A stretch of DNA of 64,000 nucleotides from Selenomonas sp. (GCF_024693525.1 NZ_JAILKR010000007.1:3521-67520), one strand, 5' to 3'. Positions 51,665-60,747 are shown, numbered from the stretch's first letter. The notes: generated by a model from the sequence alone, not told the origin. Program-made: numbers and translations.

Positions 51665-52644
51665 GTGAGTATACGATTTCCAGTTCCCCGCATATCCGCG
51701 ATGGGGAGACGATCCCGGGGATTATGTGGCGGGTAAATGCGGCACTGCTCCCTGCCGCGGCATTTGCTGTCTGGTGGTTCGGCGTTCCGGCATTGGTCAA
51801 CATGATGGTTGGTGCCTTTTTTGCGGTGGCATCAGAATATGTTTGGCAGCGGGCAATGCATCAGCCGGTTACGGCCTTTGATGGCAGTGCCTGCATAACG
51901 GGCCTTTTATTGGCGATGTCTATGTCGCCGGTCTTGCCGCCGTATATGGTGGCAATTGGTTCGGTGCTGGCCATCGTGGTAGCCAAGCAGTCCATGGGGG
52001 GCTTGGGGTTCAATATTTTCAATCCTGCGCATATTGGCCGTGCGGCGCTGATGGTTTCCTGGCCGGTGGCAATGACCACTTGGACGAAGATGCAGGATAT
52101 GGGTGCCGGTGTTGATGCTATGACCAGTGCAACTCCGCTGAATATTCTCAAGCTGCAGGGGTATGATGCGTTGTTATCGACGTTTGGCGGACAGGCTAAT
52201 CTGTATTGGAATATGTTTATCGGAACCCGCAATGGTTCATTGGGGGAGACCAGCACGGTATTACTGTTTTTGGGTGGTCTGTATCTGATTGGAAAAGGGT
52301 ATGTGAATTGGGTGGTGCCGGTGGTCATGATTGGTACCGTTGGTTTGCTGACCTTTGTCTTTGGCCCTGCGGGGCTCTTTACTGGCGACCCGCTGTTCCA
52401 TATGATGGCAGGGGGCTTGATGCTAGGGGCCTTCTTTATGGCTACGGATATGGTTACGATTCCCATGACGGTCAAAGGGCAGGTCATCTTTGCCGTCGGG
52501 GCTGGGGCCCTTACGGTATTGATCCGTCTGTTGGGCGGCTATCCGGAGGGCGTCTGCTATTCCATTCTCTTGATGAATGCGCTGACGCCGCTTATTGACC
52601 GCTTTACGAGACCGCGTATCTTTGGGGCTGGAGGTGACAAGTGA
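51661..52644 (+). CDS. rnfD: Rnf complex subunit D
   Basis: A 327-aa membrane subunit with about nine or ten helices and a covalently bound FMN, the attachment site being Thr158 in TSATPL. It lies in the ion-translocating part of the complex. Its flavin is put on by ApbE (a candidate is at 12048). It overlaps rnfC by four bases and rnfG by one. Confidence 0.93.
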   Translation: MSEYTISSSPHIRDGETIPGIMWRVNAALLPAAAFAVWWFGVPALVNMMVGAFFAVASEYVWQRAMHQPVTAFDGSACITGLLLAMSMSPVLPPYMVAIGSVLAIVVAKQSMGGLGFNIFNPAHIGRAALMVSWPVAMTTWTKMQDMGAGVDAMTSATPLNILKLQGYDALLSTFGGQANLYWNMFIGTRNGSLGETSTVLLFLGGLYLIGKGYVNWVVPVVMIGTVGLLTFVFGPAGLFTGDPLFHMMAGGLMLGAFFMATDMVTIPMTVKGQVIFAVGAGALTVLIRLLGGYPEGVCYSILLMNALTPLIDRFTRPRIFGAGGDK

Positions 52645-53192
52645 TGGCTGAGGAACATTCGATTGTGAAGATTGCTTCGAATTTGGCGATGGCCTGCTTT
52701 ATCTCTGGGGTGGTCATTGGCTCGGTCTATTACGTGACGGCTCCCGTGGCGGCACAAAAGGCGGAGATGATGAAGCAGGAGTCCATGAAGGCCTTGGTTC
52801 CCGATGCGGATTCCTTCCAGGAAGTGGCCGGCCATGTGGGCTGGTTTGCGGCGGTAAAGAACGGTCAAACCACCGCATATATCGTCCCCAGTGAGACCAA
52901 GGGTTATGGCGGTAAAATCAAGCTGCTGGTAGCGGTGACGGCGGATGCCAAGGTCATCGATTACAATATCCTGGAACACAACGAGACGCCGGGCCTCGGT
53001 GATAATGCGCAGAAGCCCGCTTTCCGGCAGCAGTTCGCTGGCAAGGGAATGGAACATCTGGTGGTCACAAAGGACCCTGCGGATAAAGAGGATATTCAGG
53101 CTATGACCGGTGCGACGATTTCCTCGCGGGCGGTGGTGCTTGGCGTCAAGCAGGCAGTAGAGGAAGTTGCGGCCTTGCAGGGAGGGAAATAA
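52644..53192 (+). CDS. rnfG: Rnf complex subunit G
   Basis: A 182-aa membrane-anchored, mostly extracytoplasmic subunit with covalent FMN. One N-terminal helix (~residues 12-32) and the flavinylation motif MTGATISS, where Thr158 is the modified residue. The ATG at 52644 overlaps the rnfD stop and follows GGAGGTG; GTG 52641 is less likely. Confidence 0.92.
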   Translation: MAEEHSIVKIASNLAMACFISGVVIGSVYYVTAPVAAQKAEMMKQESMKALVPDADSFQEVAGHVGWFAAVKNGQTTAYIVPSETKGYGGKIKLLVAVTADAKVIDYNILEHNETPGLGDNAQKPAFRQQFAGKGMEHLVVTKDPADKEDIQAMTGATISSRAVVLGVKQAVEEVAALQGGK

Positions 53193-53193
53193 A

Positions 53194-53844
53194 ATGAAGG
53201 AATTGTGGAATATCTTCAGCAAGGGGCTGGTAGCCGAAAATCCGATTTTTATTCTTGCCCTGTCCCTTTGTCCTGCCCTAGCGGTTACTACAAACGTTGT
53301 CAATGGCCTTACGATGGGGCTTACGGTTACCTTTGTCATTACGACGAATAACGTGGTGGTGTCCATCGTGCGCAAATGGGTAAATCCCAAGGTGCGCGTG
53401 CCGGTTTACATCACTTCGATAGCGACCATCGTTACGGTGGCTCAGCTGGTTTTGCAGGCCTATTTCCCCGAACTTTATAAGGCGTTGGGCATCTATTTGG
53501 CCTTGGTGGTGGTGTTTGCCATCATTTTGGCCCGGGCGGAGGTTTATGCGTCGAAACACGGTGTGGTGAAATCCTTTGCCGATGGGTTTGGCATGGGCTG
53601 TGGATTTACGCTGGCCATGCTGATCATTTCAGTGATTCGCGAACTCATCGGGGCCGGGACGATTCTAGGTATGCCGGTGTTTGGCGACGGCTATGAGCCG
53701 ATGCTGATGATGGTACTGCCACCGGGGGCCTTTATCCTGATTGGCTATTTGGTGGCGGCCACAAAAACCTGGAATAAACATGTGGAGGAGAAGAAGGCCC
53801 AGGAAGCCCGCCGCATGGAGACGATGAAGGGAGCTGAGTCGTAA
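53194..53844 (+). CDS. rnfE: Rnf complex subunit E
   Basis: A 216-aa membrane subunit with six helices, paired with RnfA in inverted topology around a membrane iron-sulfur site. It reads NPIFILALSLCPALAVTTNV at the start and GMGCGFTLAM later; both cysteines are the expected cluster ligands. ATG 53194 directly follows the rnfG stop, with GGAGGGAAA as the ribosome site. It shares one base with rnfA. Confidence 0.93.
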   Translation: MKELWNIFSKGLVAENPIFILALSLCPALAVTTNVVNGLTMGLTVTFVITTNNVVVSIVRKWVNPKVRVPVYITSIATIVTVAQLVLQAYFPELYKALGIYLALVVVFAIILARAEVYASKHGVVKSFADGFGMGCGFTLAMLIISVIRELIGAGTILGMPVFGDGYEPMLMMVLPPGAFILIGYLVAATKTWNKHVEEKKAQEARRMETMKGAES

Positions 53845-54419
53845 TGGCAGAATATCTTACCTTATTTATCGGCGCAGTTGTCGTCAACAACTTCGTGCTG
53901 ACCAAGTTCCTGGGGCTTTGCATTTTCTTTGGCATATCCAAGAATCTCAGTGCTTCGGTGGGCATGGGAATGGCGGTCACTTCGGTTATGACCATGAGCT
54001 CAATCCTCGCTTGGATCGTGTATTTCTTTGTGCTTCAGCCCTTGGGGCTGACGTTCCTGACGACAATTGTATTTGTCGTGCTGACGGCAAGCTTTGTACA
54101 GCTGCTGGAACTCATCATCAAGAAACAGGCCCCGGCCCTCTACAATATGTGGGGCATTTATCTGCTGCTTATTGCTACGAACTGTATCGTGCTGGCGGTG
54201 CCGCTTCTTAATGTGGAGAACAGCTATAGCCTGCTCAAGAGCATTGTGTTTGCCATTGGTTCAGGACTTGGCTTTGCCTTGGCTATTATTTTGATGGCAT
54301 CTCTGCGGGAAAAGCTTGCCTATGCCGATGTTCCCAAACCGCTGGAGGGGATTGGCATCGCCTTTATCCTGGCTGGAATGCTTTCCCTGGCGTTCCTCGG
54401 GTTTTCGGGGATGCTGTGA
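53844..54419 (+). CDS. rnfA: Rnf complex subunit A
   Basis: A 191-aa membrane subunit homologous to RnfE/NqrE. It starts EYLTLFIGAVVVNNFVLTKF and contains LGLCIFFG and, later, YLLLIATNCIVLA with the two cluster cysteines. Six helices. Start codon overlaps the rnfE stop. Confidence 0.94.
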   Translation: MAEYLTLFIGAVVVNNFVLTKFLGLCIFFGISKNLSASVGMGMAVTSVMTMSSILAWIVYFFVLQPLGLTFLTTIVFVVLTASFVQLLELIIKKQAPALYNMWGIYLLLIATNCIVLAVPLLNVENSYSLLKSIVFAIGSGLGFALAIILMASLREKLAYADVPKPLEGIGIAFILAGMLSLAFLGFSGML

Positions 54420-54433
54420 GGAGGTCGTGATAG

Positions 54434-55267
54434 ATGATGAATACTGCGATTATGATTATTGTGGTGCTGGTGGGGATCGGTACTTTTTTTGGCGTGGTGC
54501 TGGCGCTGGCAGATAAGAAATTTGCCATGGAGGTAAATCCCCTTATCCATGAAGTAGAGGATATATTGCCCAAAGGGCAGTGCGGCGCTTGCGGATTTGC
54601 TGGTTGCGCGAAATATGCTGAGGCAGTGGTGGAAGATGAGAGCGTGCCGCCAAATCTCTGTGTGCCGGGCAAGGCAGCAGTAGCGGCAAAGGTGGCAGAA
54701 CTCACGGGGAAAAAGGCTGAGGCTGCCGAACCGAAATATGCGCATCTGAAATGCCGTGGAACGAAAACGGCGGCGGTAATGGCGGCCCGGTATGAAGGCA
54801 TCCGGGATTGTGCGGCGGCAAAACTCATTCAAGGCGGGCCCAAGGGCTGCAAATATGGCTGCATCGGTTTTGGCAACTGCGTGCGCGCCTGTCCGTTTGG
54901 GGCGCTTTCCATGGGAGAAGATGGCCTGCCGATCGTTGATAAGGCAATCTGCACGGGGTGTGGCAAATGTGTTTCCACCTGCCCGCAGGCGATTTTGACC
55001 CTTCAGAGTTTTGAGGCTCCGGTACAGGTAGAATGCAGTTCGCATGATAAGGGCCCGGTGGCGAAGAAACTCTGCCAGAATGCCTGCATTGGCTGTGGCC
55101 TTTGTATGCGCAGCTGCGAACGTGGTGCGATCAAGATTGACCGGTTCGTGGCCGTGGTGGATCAGGAAATCTGCAAGACCTGTGCCAACCCCACCTGCCT
55201 TGCCAAGTGCCCAACCAAGGCGATACAGGAACTGGTGGCAGGGCGCATGATGAAGGAGGTGGTATAA
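54434..55267 (+). CDS. rnfB: Rnf complex subunit B
   Basis: A 277-aa ferredoxin-facing subunit. It has an N-terminal anchor helix, a Fe-S domain CGACGFAGCAKYA (residues ~48-60), and several further cluster motifs: CKYGCIGFGNCVRACP, CTGCGKCVSTCP, CIGCGLCMRSC and CKTCANPTCLAKCP. It takes electrons from reduced ferredoxin. It is the last gene of the rnfCDGEAB operon, the order usual in Firmicutes. Confidence 0.94.
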   Translation: MMNTAIMIIVVLVGIGTFFGVVLALADKKFAMEVNPLIHEVEDILPKGQCGACGFAGCAKYAEAVVEDESVPPNLCVPGKAAVAAKVAELTGKKAEAAEPKYAHLKCRGTKTAAVMAARYEGIRDCAAAKLIQGGPKGCKYGCIGFGNCVRACPFGALSMGEDGLPIVDKAICTGCGKCVSTCPQAILTLQSFEAPVQVECSSHDKGPVAKKLCQNACIGCGLCMRSCERGAIKIDRFVAVVDQEICKTCANPTCLAKCPTKAIQELVAGRMMKEVV

Positions 55268-55302
55268 TACAGGTGGCATATTTTTAGTAAAGGATTGATT
55301 TT

Positions 55303-56604
55303 ATGAATACTGAAACTGAAGAATTACTGGACTTTGTTGCGGAGTGTCCAACGCCCTTCCATACGGTTCAAGCCAGTGCGATGCGGCTGCGGCTGGCAGG
55401 GTTTCGAGAGCTTTCGCTGACGGATTCCTGGCAGATCGAGCGGGGCGGAAAGTACTTCGTGACGGTATACGATTCGACGCTGCTGGCCTTCGTGGCGGGA
55501 GAGTCCGATGGGCAGCTGCGGATGGCGGCGGCTCATACGGATTTTCCCTGCTTCCGGTTAAAACCGCAGGCTGGTATGGTGAAAGAAAAATGCGGCCTAT
55601 TGAATGTAGAAAAATACGGCGGTTTGATTTTGCGCACTTGGCTGGATCGGCCGTTGTCATTAGCGGGAAAAATCGTGGTTCGTGGCGAAGATGCCTTTAA
55701 TCCGGAAATCCGCCTGGTCGATTTTGAGCGTCCGTTGGCGACGATCCCGAGCCTGGCGATTCATATGGATCGGGAGGTCAATGATGAGGGGAAACTCAAT
55801 GTCCAGACGGATATGCTGCCACTGGCAGCTGTCTTCGGCGGAGTGGAATCTTTGGAGGCAGATGCTGATGCCAAGACTTTTTTCGTGGATTGGCTGGCAG
55901 AGGAACTGGGTACAGCCGTTGAGGATATCCTTTCCTATGAGTTATCCCTTTATCCGGTGGAACATGGTTGTACGGTAGGTTTGCATGAGAAAATGGTATC
56001 TTCCCCGCGGCTGGATAATCTCACTTCGGTAAAAGCCTGCCTGGATGGAATTTGCGGGGCAGCGGAGACCGGCACGGGTATCCGGTTAATTGCTCTCTTT
56101 GACAATGAAGAGGTGGGGAGCTGCACGAAGCAGGGGGCGGCGTCCGCCGTGCTCATGCAGGTGCTGGAGCGCTTGTACACCGCCTTGGGAAAATCCCAGG
56201 AAGACCTGCTGCGGGATATTGCCGCAGGATTCCTTCTCTCGGTGGATGTAGCCCATGCGGTTCATCCCAATTATGCTGATAAAGCGGACCCAGCGGTACG
56301 GCCGGTGCTGGGGGCGGGGCTTACCTTGAAGCAGGCTTGCAGCCAGTCCTATGCCGGTGATGCCGAAGCGGTGGCGGTGGTTCGCGGCCTTTGCGAAGCG
56401 CAGGGTATCAAGTGGCAGCAGTTTGTCAATCGCAGTGACAGCCGCGGCGGCTCTACTTTAGGCTCGATTGCCTCGGCATTGGTACCCATGCGAACGATGG
56501 ATATCGGGGTTCCGATTCTCGCGATGCATTCGGTACGGGAAACCATGGCGGGGACAGATCAGGAGGCCTTGTCAAAACTCCTGCAAGTGTTTATGGGTGA
56601 TTGA
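55303..56604 (+). CDS. M18-family aminopeptidase
   Basis: A 433-aa zinc aminopeptidase of the ApeB/aspartyl aminopeptidase type. Metal-site motifs are AAHTDFPCF (His78, Asp80), DNEEVGS in the middle and MHSVRETM near the end. It removes N-terminal amino acids from cytosolic peptides. It follows rnfB after 35 bases but has its own ribosome site; whether it belongs to the same transcript is unclear. Confidence 0.9.
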   Translation: MNTETEELLDFVAECPTPFHTVQASAMRLRLAGFRELSLTDSWQIERGGKYFVTVYDSTLLAFVAGESDGQLRMAAAHTDFPCFRLKPQAGMVKEKCGLLNVEKYGGLILRTWLDRPLSLAGKIVVRGEDAFNPEIRLVDFERPLATIPSLAIHMDREVNDEGKLNVQTDMLPLAAVFGGVESLEADADAKTFFVDWLAEELGTAVEDILSYELSLYPVEHGCTVGLHEKMVSSPRLDNLTSVKACLDGICGAAETGTGIRLIALFDNEEVGSCTKQGAASAVLMQVLERLYTALGKSQEDLLRDIAAGFLLSVDVAHAVHPNYADKADPAVRPVLGAGLTLKQACSQSYAGDAEAVAVVRGLCEAQGIKWQQFVNRSDSRGGSTLGSIASALVPMRTMDIGVPILAMHSVRETMAGTDQEALSKLLQVFMGD

Positions 56605-56661
56605 GTGTGTAATGTATACAGATATACTTTACAAAAGACAATATTTTTTACATCATGCTTG

Positions 56662-56690
56662 TTGATTATGTATATATGCTATGCTATAAT
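56662..56690 (+). promoter_or_regulatory. Promoter of the TAXI-TRAP operon
   Basis: TTGATT (56662-56667), 17-base spacer, TATAAT (56685-56690), ~55 bases upstream of the start at 56746. Confidence 0.65.
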
Positions 56691-56745
56691 TACATACGTG
56701 GTATGAAAAATATTGTATGCAAAAATGGACATAGGAGGCGTTTGT

Positions 56746-57708
56746 ATGGACTTTGGTAAATTCAAGAAACTGGCAGCCATTGGCATGGCTATGGTCGTTT
56801 CGGCAGCTGTTCTCACAGGTTGTGGCGGCGATGACGGCGGCAAGAAATTCCTGAATATCGCGACGGGCGGTACAGCTGGTACGTATTACCCAATTGGTGG
56901 TGCGATGGCCGAAATCCTCAACAAGGATATCAAAGGCATGAACGCCAGTGCGCAGAGTACCGGTGCTACCGTGGCAAATATCAATATGCTGAAGGATGGC
57001 TCGGTGGATCTGGCTATTGTTCAGAATGATATTACCTATTACGCTGTGAACGGCATGGAGATGTTCCAGGATAAGAAAGTGGACAACATCCGCGGCATCG
57101 CAACGCTGTATCCGGAGACTTGCCAGTTTGTAACCCTGGACAGCTCGGGAATCAAATCCATCAAGGATTTGAAGGGCAAGAAGGTGGCCGTCGGTGCAGC
57201 TGGTTCTGGTGCTGAGGCAAATGCTCGCCAGATTCTTGAAGCTTATGGCATCACCTATAACGACATTGAAGTTCAGTACCTGTCCTTTGCGGAAGGTGCC
57301 AGCGCCCTCAAGGATGGCAATGTGGATGCTGCTTTTCTGACGGCAGGTTATCCGACGGCATCGGTTCAGGATATCAGTTCCCAGAACAAGATTCGCCTGT
57401 TGCCAGTGGACAGCGACAAGGCTGAGGCGCTGATTGCGAAGTATCCGTTCTACACGAAGACGACGATTCCGGCAGGAACCTATGCAGGGTTCAACGAGGA
57501 AGTTCAGACGATTTCCGTTATGGCTATGCTGGTTGCTACGGATAAAGTCGATGACAAGCTGGGCTACGAGATTGCCAAGGCAATCTTCTCGAATCTCGAC
57601 CGGTTGCAGGCAGCTCATTCGGTTGGTAAGCTCATCACGAAAGATGGTGCGATGAAGGGAATGTCCTTGCCGATGAACGCTGGTGCCGAGAAGTTCTTCA
57701 AGGAATAA
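56746..57708 (+). CDS. TAXI-family TRAP transporter solute-binding lipoprotein
   Basis: A 320-aa extracytoplasmic binding protein of a TRAP secondary transporter. It has a lipobox LTGC (Cys26), then NIATGGTAGTYYPIGGAMAE, the TAXI hallmark, and AAGSGAEANARQILEAYG in the second lobe. TAXI systems take up dicarboxylates such as glutamate or 2-oxoglutarate, but ligand varies. ATG 56746 follows AGGAGG with 7-base spacing. It is first of three cotranscribed genes. Confidence 0.92.
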   Translation: MDFGKFKKLAAIGMAMVVSAAVLTGCGGDDGGKKFLNIATGGTAGTYYPIGGAMAEILNKDIKGMNASAQSTGATVANINMLKDGSVDLAIVQNDITYYAVNGMEMFQDKKVDNIRGIATLYPETCQFVTLDSSGIKSIKDLKGKKVAVGAAGSGAEANARQILEAYGITYNDIEVQYLSFAEGASALKDGNVDAAFLTAGYPTASVQDISSQNKIRLLPVDSDKAEALIAKYPFYTKTTIPAGTYAGFNEEVQTISVMAMLVATDKVDDKLGYEIAKAIFSNLDRLQAAHSVGKLITKDGAMKGMSLPMNAGAEKFFKE

Positions 57709-57717
57709 GAAAAGCAG

Positions 57718-57750
57718 TTAGCCTTCCTCCGTATCATTGAGGAAGGCTAA
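57718..57750 (+). terminator. GCCTTCC-type hairpin between binding protein and DUF1850 gene
   Basis: TTAGCCTTCCTC (57718-57729) pairs perfectly with 57739-57750. No T-run, so it is likely an mRNA-processing or attenuating hairpin that raises the binding protein above the permease. Confidence 0.6.
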
Positions 57751-57774
57751 TTACGTGGGAGGAAAGAGACAAAA

Positions 57775-58260
57775 TTGTGTTGGTGGAAACGGCCAGTGGT
57801 TTGGCTGGGTATTATCGGCATATTGCTGGGGGGCGGATATATCCTCAGCAGACCGTGCCTGTTTGTAAAGGCCGGTGGCAGCCGCGTGGCGGTGGTGCAG
57901 GCGGCGCCTGGTACGGAATTTTCCATCCGCTTCATTCATTCGGTGCAGAAAACGCCAGTGGAAGAAAACTTAGCCGTCGATGCGGATGGTCACAGTTTTG
58001 TTCTTCACTCCACAAAGTATCAATCCTTTGGTGTCGGTCTGCCTTTTCTGGAAGGAGAGGGGGACTTCCGGCAGGAGGGGGATTATTACATCATGGATAA
58101 TATGGAACGGCATTTCCCGTCGCTGACGCTCCGGACTGGGGTGGGCACGAAGCTGACCCTGTTTCTGGGGGGGCAGGAATACCGTATCTATGAATCATAT
58201 CCACCGGGAACGCCGGTAGAAATCTATGTCAATTCATTAGGAAAGGGTTTGTTATCATGA
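57775..58260 (+). CDS. DUF1850 protein of TAXI-TRAP operon
   Basis: A ~161-aa protein with one N-terminal helix (residues ~8-24) and a beta-rich DUF1850 domain (EFSIRFIHSVQKTPVEENL; later LTLFLGGQEYRIYESYPPG). DUF1850 is found almost only between TAXI binding proteins and fused TRAP permeases; its role is unknown. It must start with TTG at 57775, with GGGAGGAAAG upstream. It overlaps the permease by four bases. Confidence 0.85.
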   Translation: MCWWKRPVVWLGIIGILLGGGYILSRPCLFVKAGGSRVAVVQAAPGTEFSIRFIHSVQKTPVEENLAVDADGHSFVLHSTKYQSFGVGLPFLEGEGDFRQEGDYYIMDNMERHFPSLTLRTGVGTKLTLFLGGQEYRIYESYPPGTPVEIYVNSLGKGLLS

Positions 58261-60182
58261 AAGAGTCTGAAGCAAAGAGAGCCGAGGACGTCCTGAAGGA
58301 ATTCGATAAAGAGTCCGATACCATGGAGTATACGGGCTTTATGGCGAAAATCGTGGCGGCCATTGCCATCGCGTTCTCGGTCTTTCAACTTTATACCGCT
58401 ACCTTTGGTGTGCTGGATGCACAGCTGCAGCGCGGTATCCATCTTGGGTTCGGTTTGGCGTTGGTCTATCTTTTATACCCGACCTGCAAATCCTGGTCGC
58501 GGCATAAAATTCATCCCCTGGATTTGGTGCTGGCTGTTTTGGGAGCGGCTGCTCCGGCCTACATCATCTACGAATTCCAGAATCTTGTGCTGCGGGCTGG
58601 TACCGTTTCGGATGTAGATTTGGTGGTAGGTGCTGTGGGTATCCTGCTGGTTATTGAGGCTACACGCCGCGTCGTAGGCCTGCCGATGGTTTGTGTGGTC
58701 TTGGTATTTTTAGGTTATGCCTTTACTGGCCCGTATATGCCGGGGGTGCTGGCCCATCGTGGCCTGACCCTTTCCCAGTTGGTCAGCCATCTGTATTTTA
58801 CGACGGAGGGTATTTTTGGTATTCCCCTGGGTGTTTCTTCTACTTTTATTTTCTTGTTTATTCTCTTTGGTGCTTATCTGGAATCTACGGGCTTGGGCAA
58901 GTTCTTCATTGACCTTGCCAATGCTATTGCCGGTTGGGCCAGTGGTGGCCCGGCTAAAGTGGCAGTGCTGTCCTCTGGCTTGATGGGGACAGTTTCCGGC
59001 AGTTCGGTTGCCAATGTAGTTGGTACGGGGTCCCTTACGATTCCTATGATGAAAAAGCTGGGGTATCATAAGAATTTTGCTGGTGCCGTTGAGGCGGCTG
59101 CTTCCACGGGTGGCCAGTTGATGCCGCCGGTAATGGGAGCCGCAGCCTTCCTGATGGCGGAATTCGTCGGTGTGCCGTATATCGATATCGTCAAAGCGGC
59201 TGTCGTTCCGGCCTTGCTCTATTTCGCTGGCGTGTGGCTGGGGGTACATTTTGAGGCAAAGCGCAAGAACCTTAAAGGTATTCCGCGCGACCAACTGCCG
59301 AAAATCCTGACGCTATTGAAGGAGCGCGGCCATTTGGCTTTGCCGCTGATTATCATTGTTTATCTGCTGGTGTCGGGGTATACGCCGATGCGCGCAGCCT
59401 TGGTGGCAATCGTCTTGTCCATCATTTGCTCGGCCCTTCGTAAGTCAACTCGCATGAAACCGATTGAGATTGTCCGGGGCTTGGAAAAAGGTGCCCGCAA
59501 TGTCCTGGGTGTGCTGGTAGCCTGTGCTGCAGCTGGTATTATCATCGGTGTGGTAACCAAAACGGGTGTTGGCCTCAAATTGGCCTCCGGCTTGTTGGAA
59601 TTGTCCGGCGGTATGCTGCTGCCGACCATGTTCTTTACCATGATTACAGCTATTATTCTGGGCATGGGCGTGCCGACGACGGCTAACTATGTCATTACGT
59701 CGACGATTGCTGCGCCGGCACTGGTGCAGATGGGGGTTCCGGTTCTGGCAGCGCACATGTTTGTGTTTTACTTCGGCATCATTGCCGATGTAACACCGCC
59801 GGTGGCACTCGCTGCCTATGCCGGTGCGGGCATAAGCGGTGGCAATGCGCTGAAAACAGGCGTCAACGCTTCGAAGCTGGCCATTGCGGCCTTCATCATT
59901 CCGTATATTTTCGTGCTATCGCCGGTTATTCTGATGATGGAAGGAACGGCTGTCGACTTGCTGTTGTCGACGGTTACGGCTCTCATTGGAATGGTAGCTC
60001 TGTCTTCGGCTTTGATTGGTTATCTGGCAGACAATTGCCGTACGCCAGAACGCATCCTGTTGGTAGTGGGCGGCCTTTTGATGATTAAGCCGGGACTCTT
60101 GACGGACGTTATCGGAATTGCTATCTTCGTCATCATCCTGTTGTTCCAGCAGAAACGGAAACAGCAGATACAAACGGTGTAA
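58257..60182 (+). CDS. Fused TRAP transporter permease (DctQM type)
   Basis: A 641-aa inner-membrane permease that fuses the small four-helix (DctQ) and large (DctM) subunits, as is usual for TAXI-TRAP systems. Segments such as GTVSGSSVANVVGTGSLTIP, AASTGGQLMPPVMGAAAFL and MGVPTTANYVIT are DctM-family signatures around the transport site. It uses an ion gradient, Na+ or H+. Last gene of the operon, followed by a strong terminator. Confidence 0.93.
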   Translation: MKESEAKRAEDVLKEFDKESDTMEYTGFMAKIVAAIAIAFSVFQLYTATFGVLDAQLQRGIHLGFGLALVYLLYPTCKSWSRHKIHPLDLVLAVLGAAAPAYIIYEFQNLVLRAGTVSDVDLVVGAVGILLVIEATRRVVGLPMVCVVLVFLGYAFTGPYMPGVLAHRGLTLSQLVSHLYFTTEGIFGIPLGVSSTFIFLFILFGAYLESTGLGKFFIDLANAIAGWASGGPAKVAVLSSGLMGTVSGSSVANVVGTGSLTIPMMKKLGYHKNFAGAVEAAASTGGQLMPPVMGAAAFLMAEFVGVPYIDIVKAAVVPALLYFAGVWLGVHFEAKRKNLKGIPRDQLPKILTLLKERGHLALPLIIIVYLLVSGYTPMRAALVAIVLSIICSALRKSTRMKPIEIVRGLEKGARNVLGVLVACAAAGIIIGVVTKTGVGLKLASGLLELSGGMLLPTMFFTMITAIILGMGVPTTANYVITSTIAAPALVQMGVPVLAAHMFVFYFGIIADVTPPVALAAYAGAGISGGNALKTGVNASKLAIAAFIIPYIFVLSPVILMMEGTAVDLLLSTVTALIGMVALSSALIGYLADNCRTPERILLVVGGLLMIKPGLLTDVIGIAIFVIILLFQQKRKQQIQTV

Positions 60183-60218
60183 CTTGGATTGTGTCGCTGA
60201 AATCGTGCGATAAAAGGA

Positions 60219-60252
60219 AAAGCCCCCGGATTTCGTAATCCGGGGGCTTTCT
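60219..60252. terminator. Terminator, bidirectional
   Basis: AAAGCCCCCGGATT (60219-60232) pairs perfectly with 60237-60250 around TCGT; A-run before and T after. Serves the TRAP operon and the convergent small gene. Confidence 0.9.
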
Positions 60253-60263
60253 GCGTCATCAGC

Positions 60264-60461
60264 TCATTTTTTGCTGCACAGAGCCTTCCTCAGCACTGCA
60301 GAGCTCATAATGTCGCTATGACGGTCAAAAGCTGCCTGCATTTTTTGACCTAGTCCTACCGCCTCAAGAAGGACATCCTCAGCTTTGGCTTGAAGCAGGA
60401 AAAAATCCTCCTCCAGTAAAGCGAAGCTAGCGGTGGCCCGGTCAGCGTTTTGTTTATTCAA
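60264..60461 (-). CDS. Small conserved-looking protein of unknown function
   Basis: A 65-aa, mostly helical, acidic and alanine-rich protein (ATASFALLEEDFFLLQAKAE, then VGLGQKMQAAFDRHSDI). No family recognised. It must start with TTG at 60461 and has an excellent GGGAGG site eight bases upstream, the main reason to accept it. It faces the TRAP operon across a shared terminator and is divergent from the tRNA gene. Confidence 0.6.
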   Translation of the reverse strand: MNKQNADRATASFALLEEDFFLLQAKAEDVLLEAVGLGQKMQAAFDRHSDIMSSAVLRKALCSKK

Positions 60462-60608
60462 ACCAAAACCTCCCGATAGAGTGTCGTCGGTCTATGCAGG
60501 ACCGCAAGTTTATTATAGAGGAAAGAATCTGGATATGCAATAAGAAACGATAAAATTTTTAAGAAACTTTTAACGATATATATTCTCTTTTATTACATGA
60601 AATATCTT

Positions 60609-60637
60609 TACAATAATCAATCGCCTGTGGTATAATA
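60609..60637 (+). promoter_or_regulatory. Promoter of tRNA-Ser
   Basis: TTACAA (60609-60614), 17-base spacer, TATAAT (60632-60637), 22 bases before the tRNA. Confidence 0.75.
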
Positions 60638-60658
60638 TTCCTGTTCGCAACGAACACG

Positions 60659-60747
60659 GAGAGGTGTCCGAGTGGTCGAAGGTGCTTGACTCGAAATCAA
60701 GTGTGGTTAATAGCCACCGTGGGTTCGAATCCCACCCTCTCTGCCAT
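60659..60747 (+). tRNA. tRNA-Ser(CGA), CCA encoded
   Basis: Class II tRNA of ~89 nt. Acceptor arm GGAGAGG pairs with CCTCTCT, the anticodon arm CTTGA-CTCGAAA-TCAAG shows anticodon CGA at 60693-60695, a long variable arm follows, and the T arm is GTGGG-TTCGAAT-CCCAC. CCA is encoded at 60745-60747. It reads UCG codons. Its 3' end is the probable insertion site of the downstream element. Confidence 0.95.
60724..60747 (+). other. Probable attachment site (attL) of the integrative element
   Basis: The 3' end of the tRNA-Ser gene directly precedes an integrase gene pointing back at it, the usual arrangement for tRNA-targeting tyrosine recombinases. The exact core cannot be fixed because the other end lies outside the window. 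Confidence 0.6.

Noticed and set aside
49853..55267. Reading the rnf operon as Na+-translocating NADH:quinone reductase (Nqr)
   Set aside because: RnfB with many ferredoxin-type clusters and the C-D-G-E-A-B order are Rnf-specific; NqrA and NqrF are absent.
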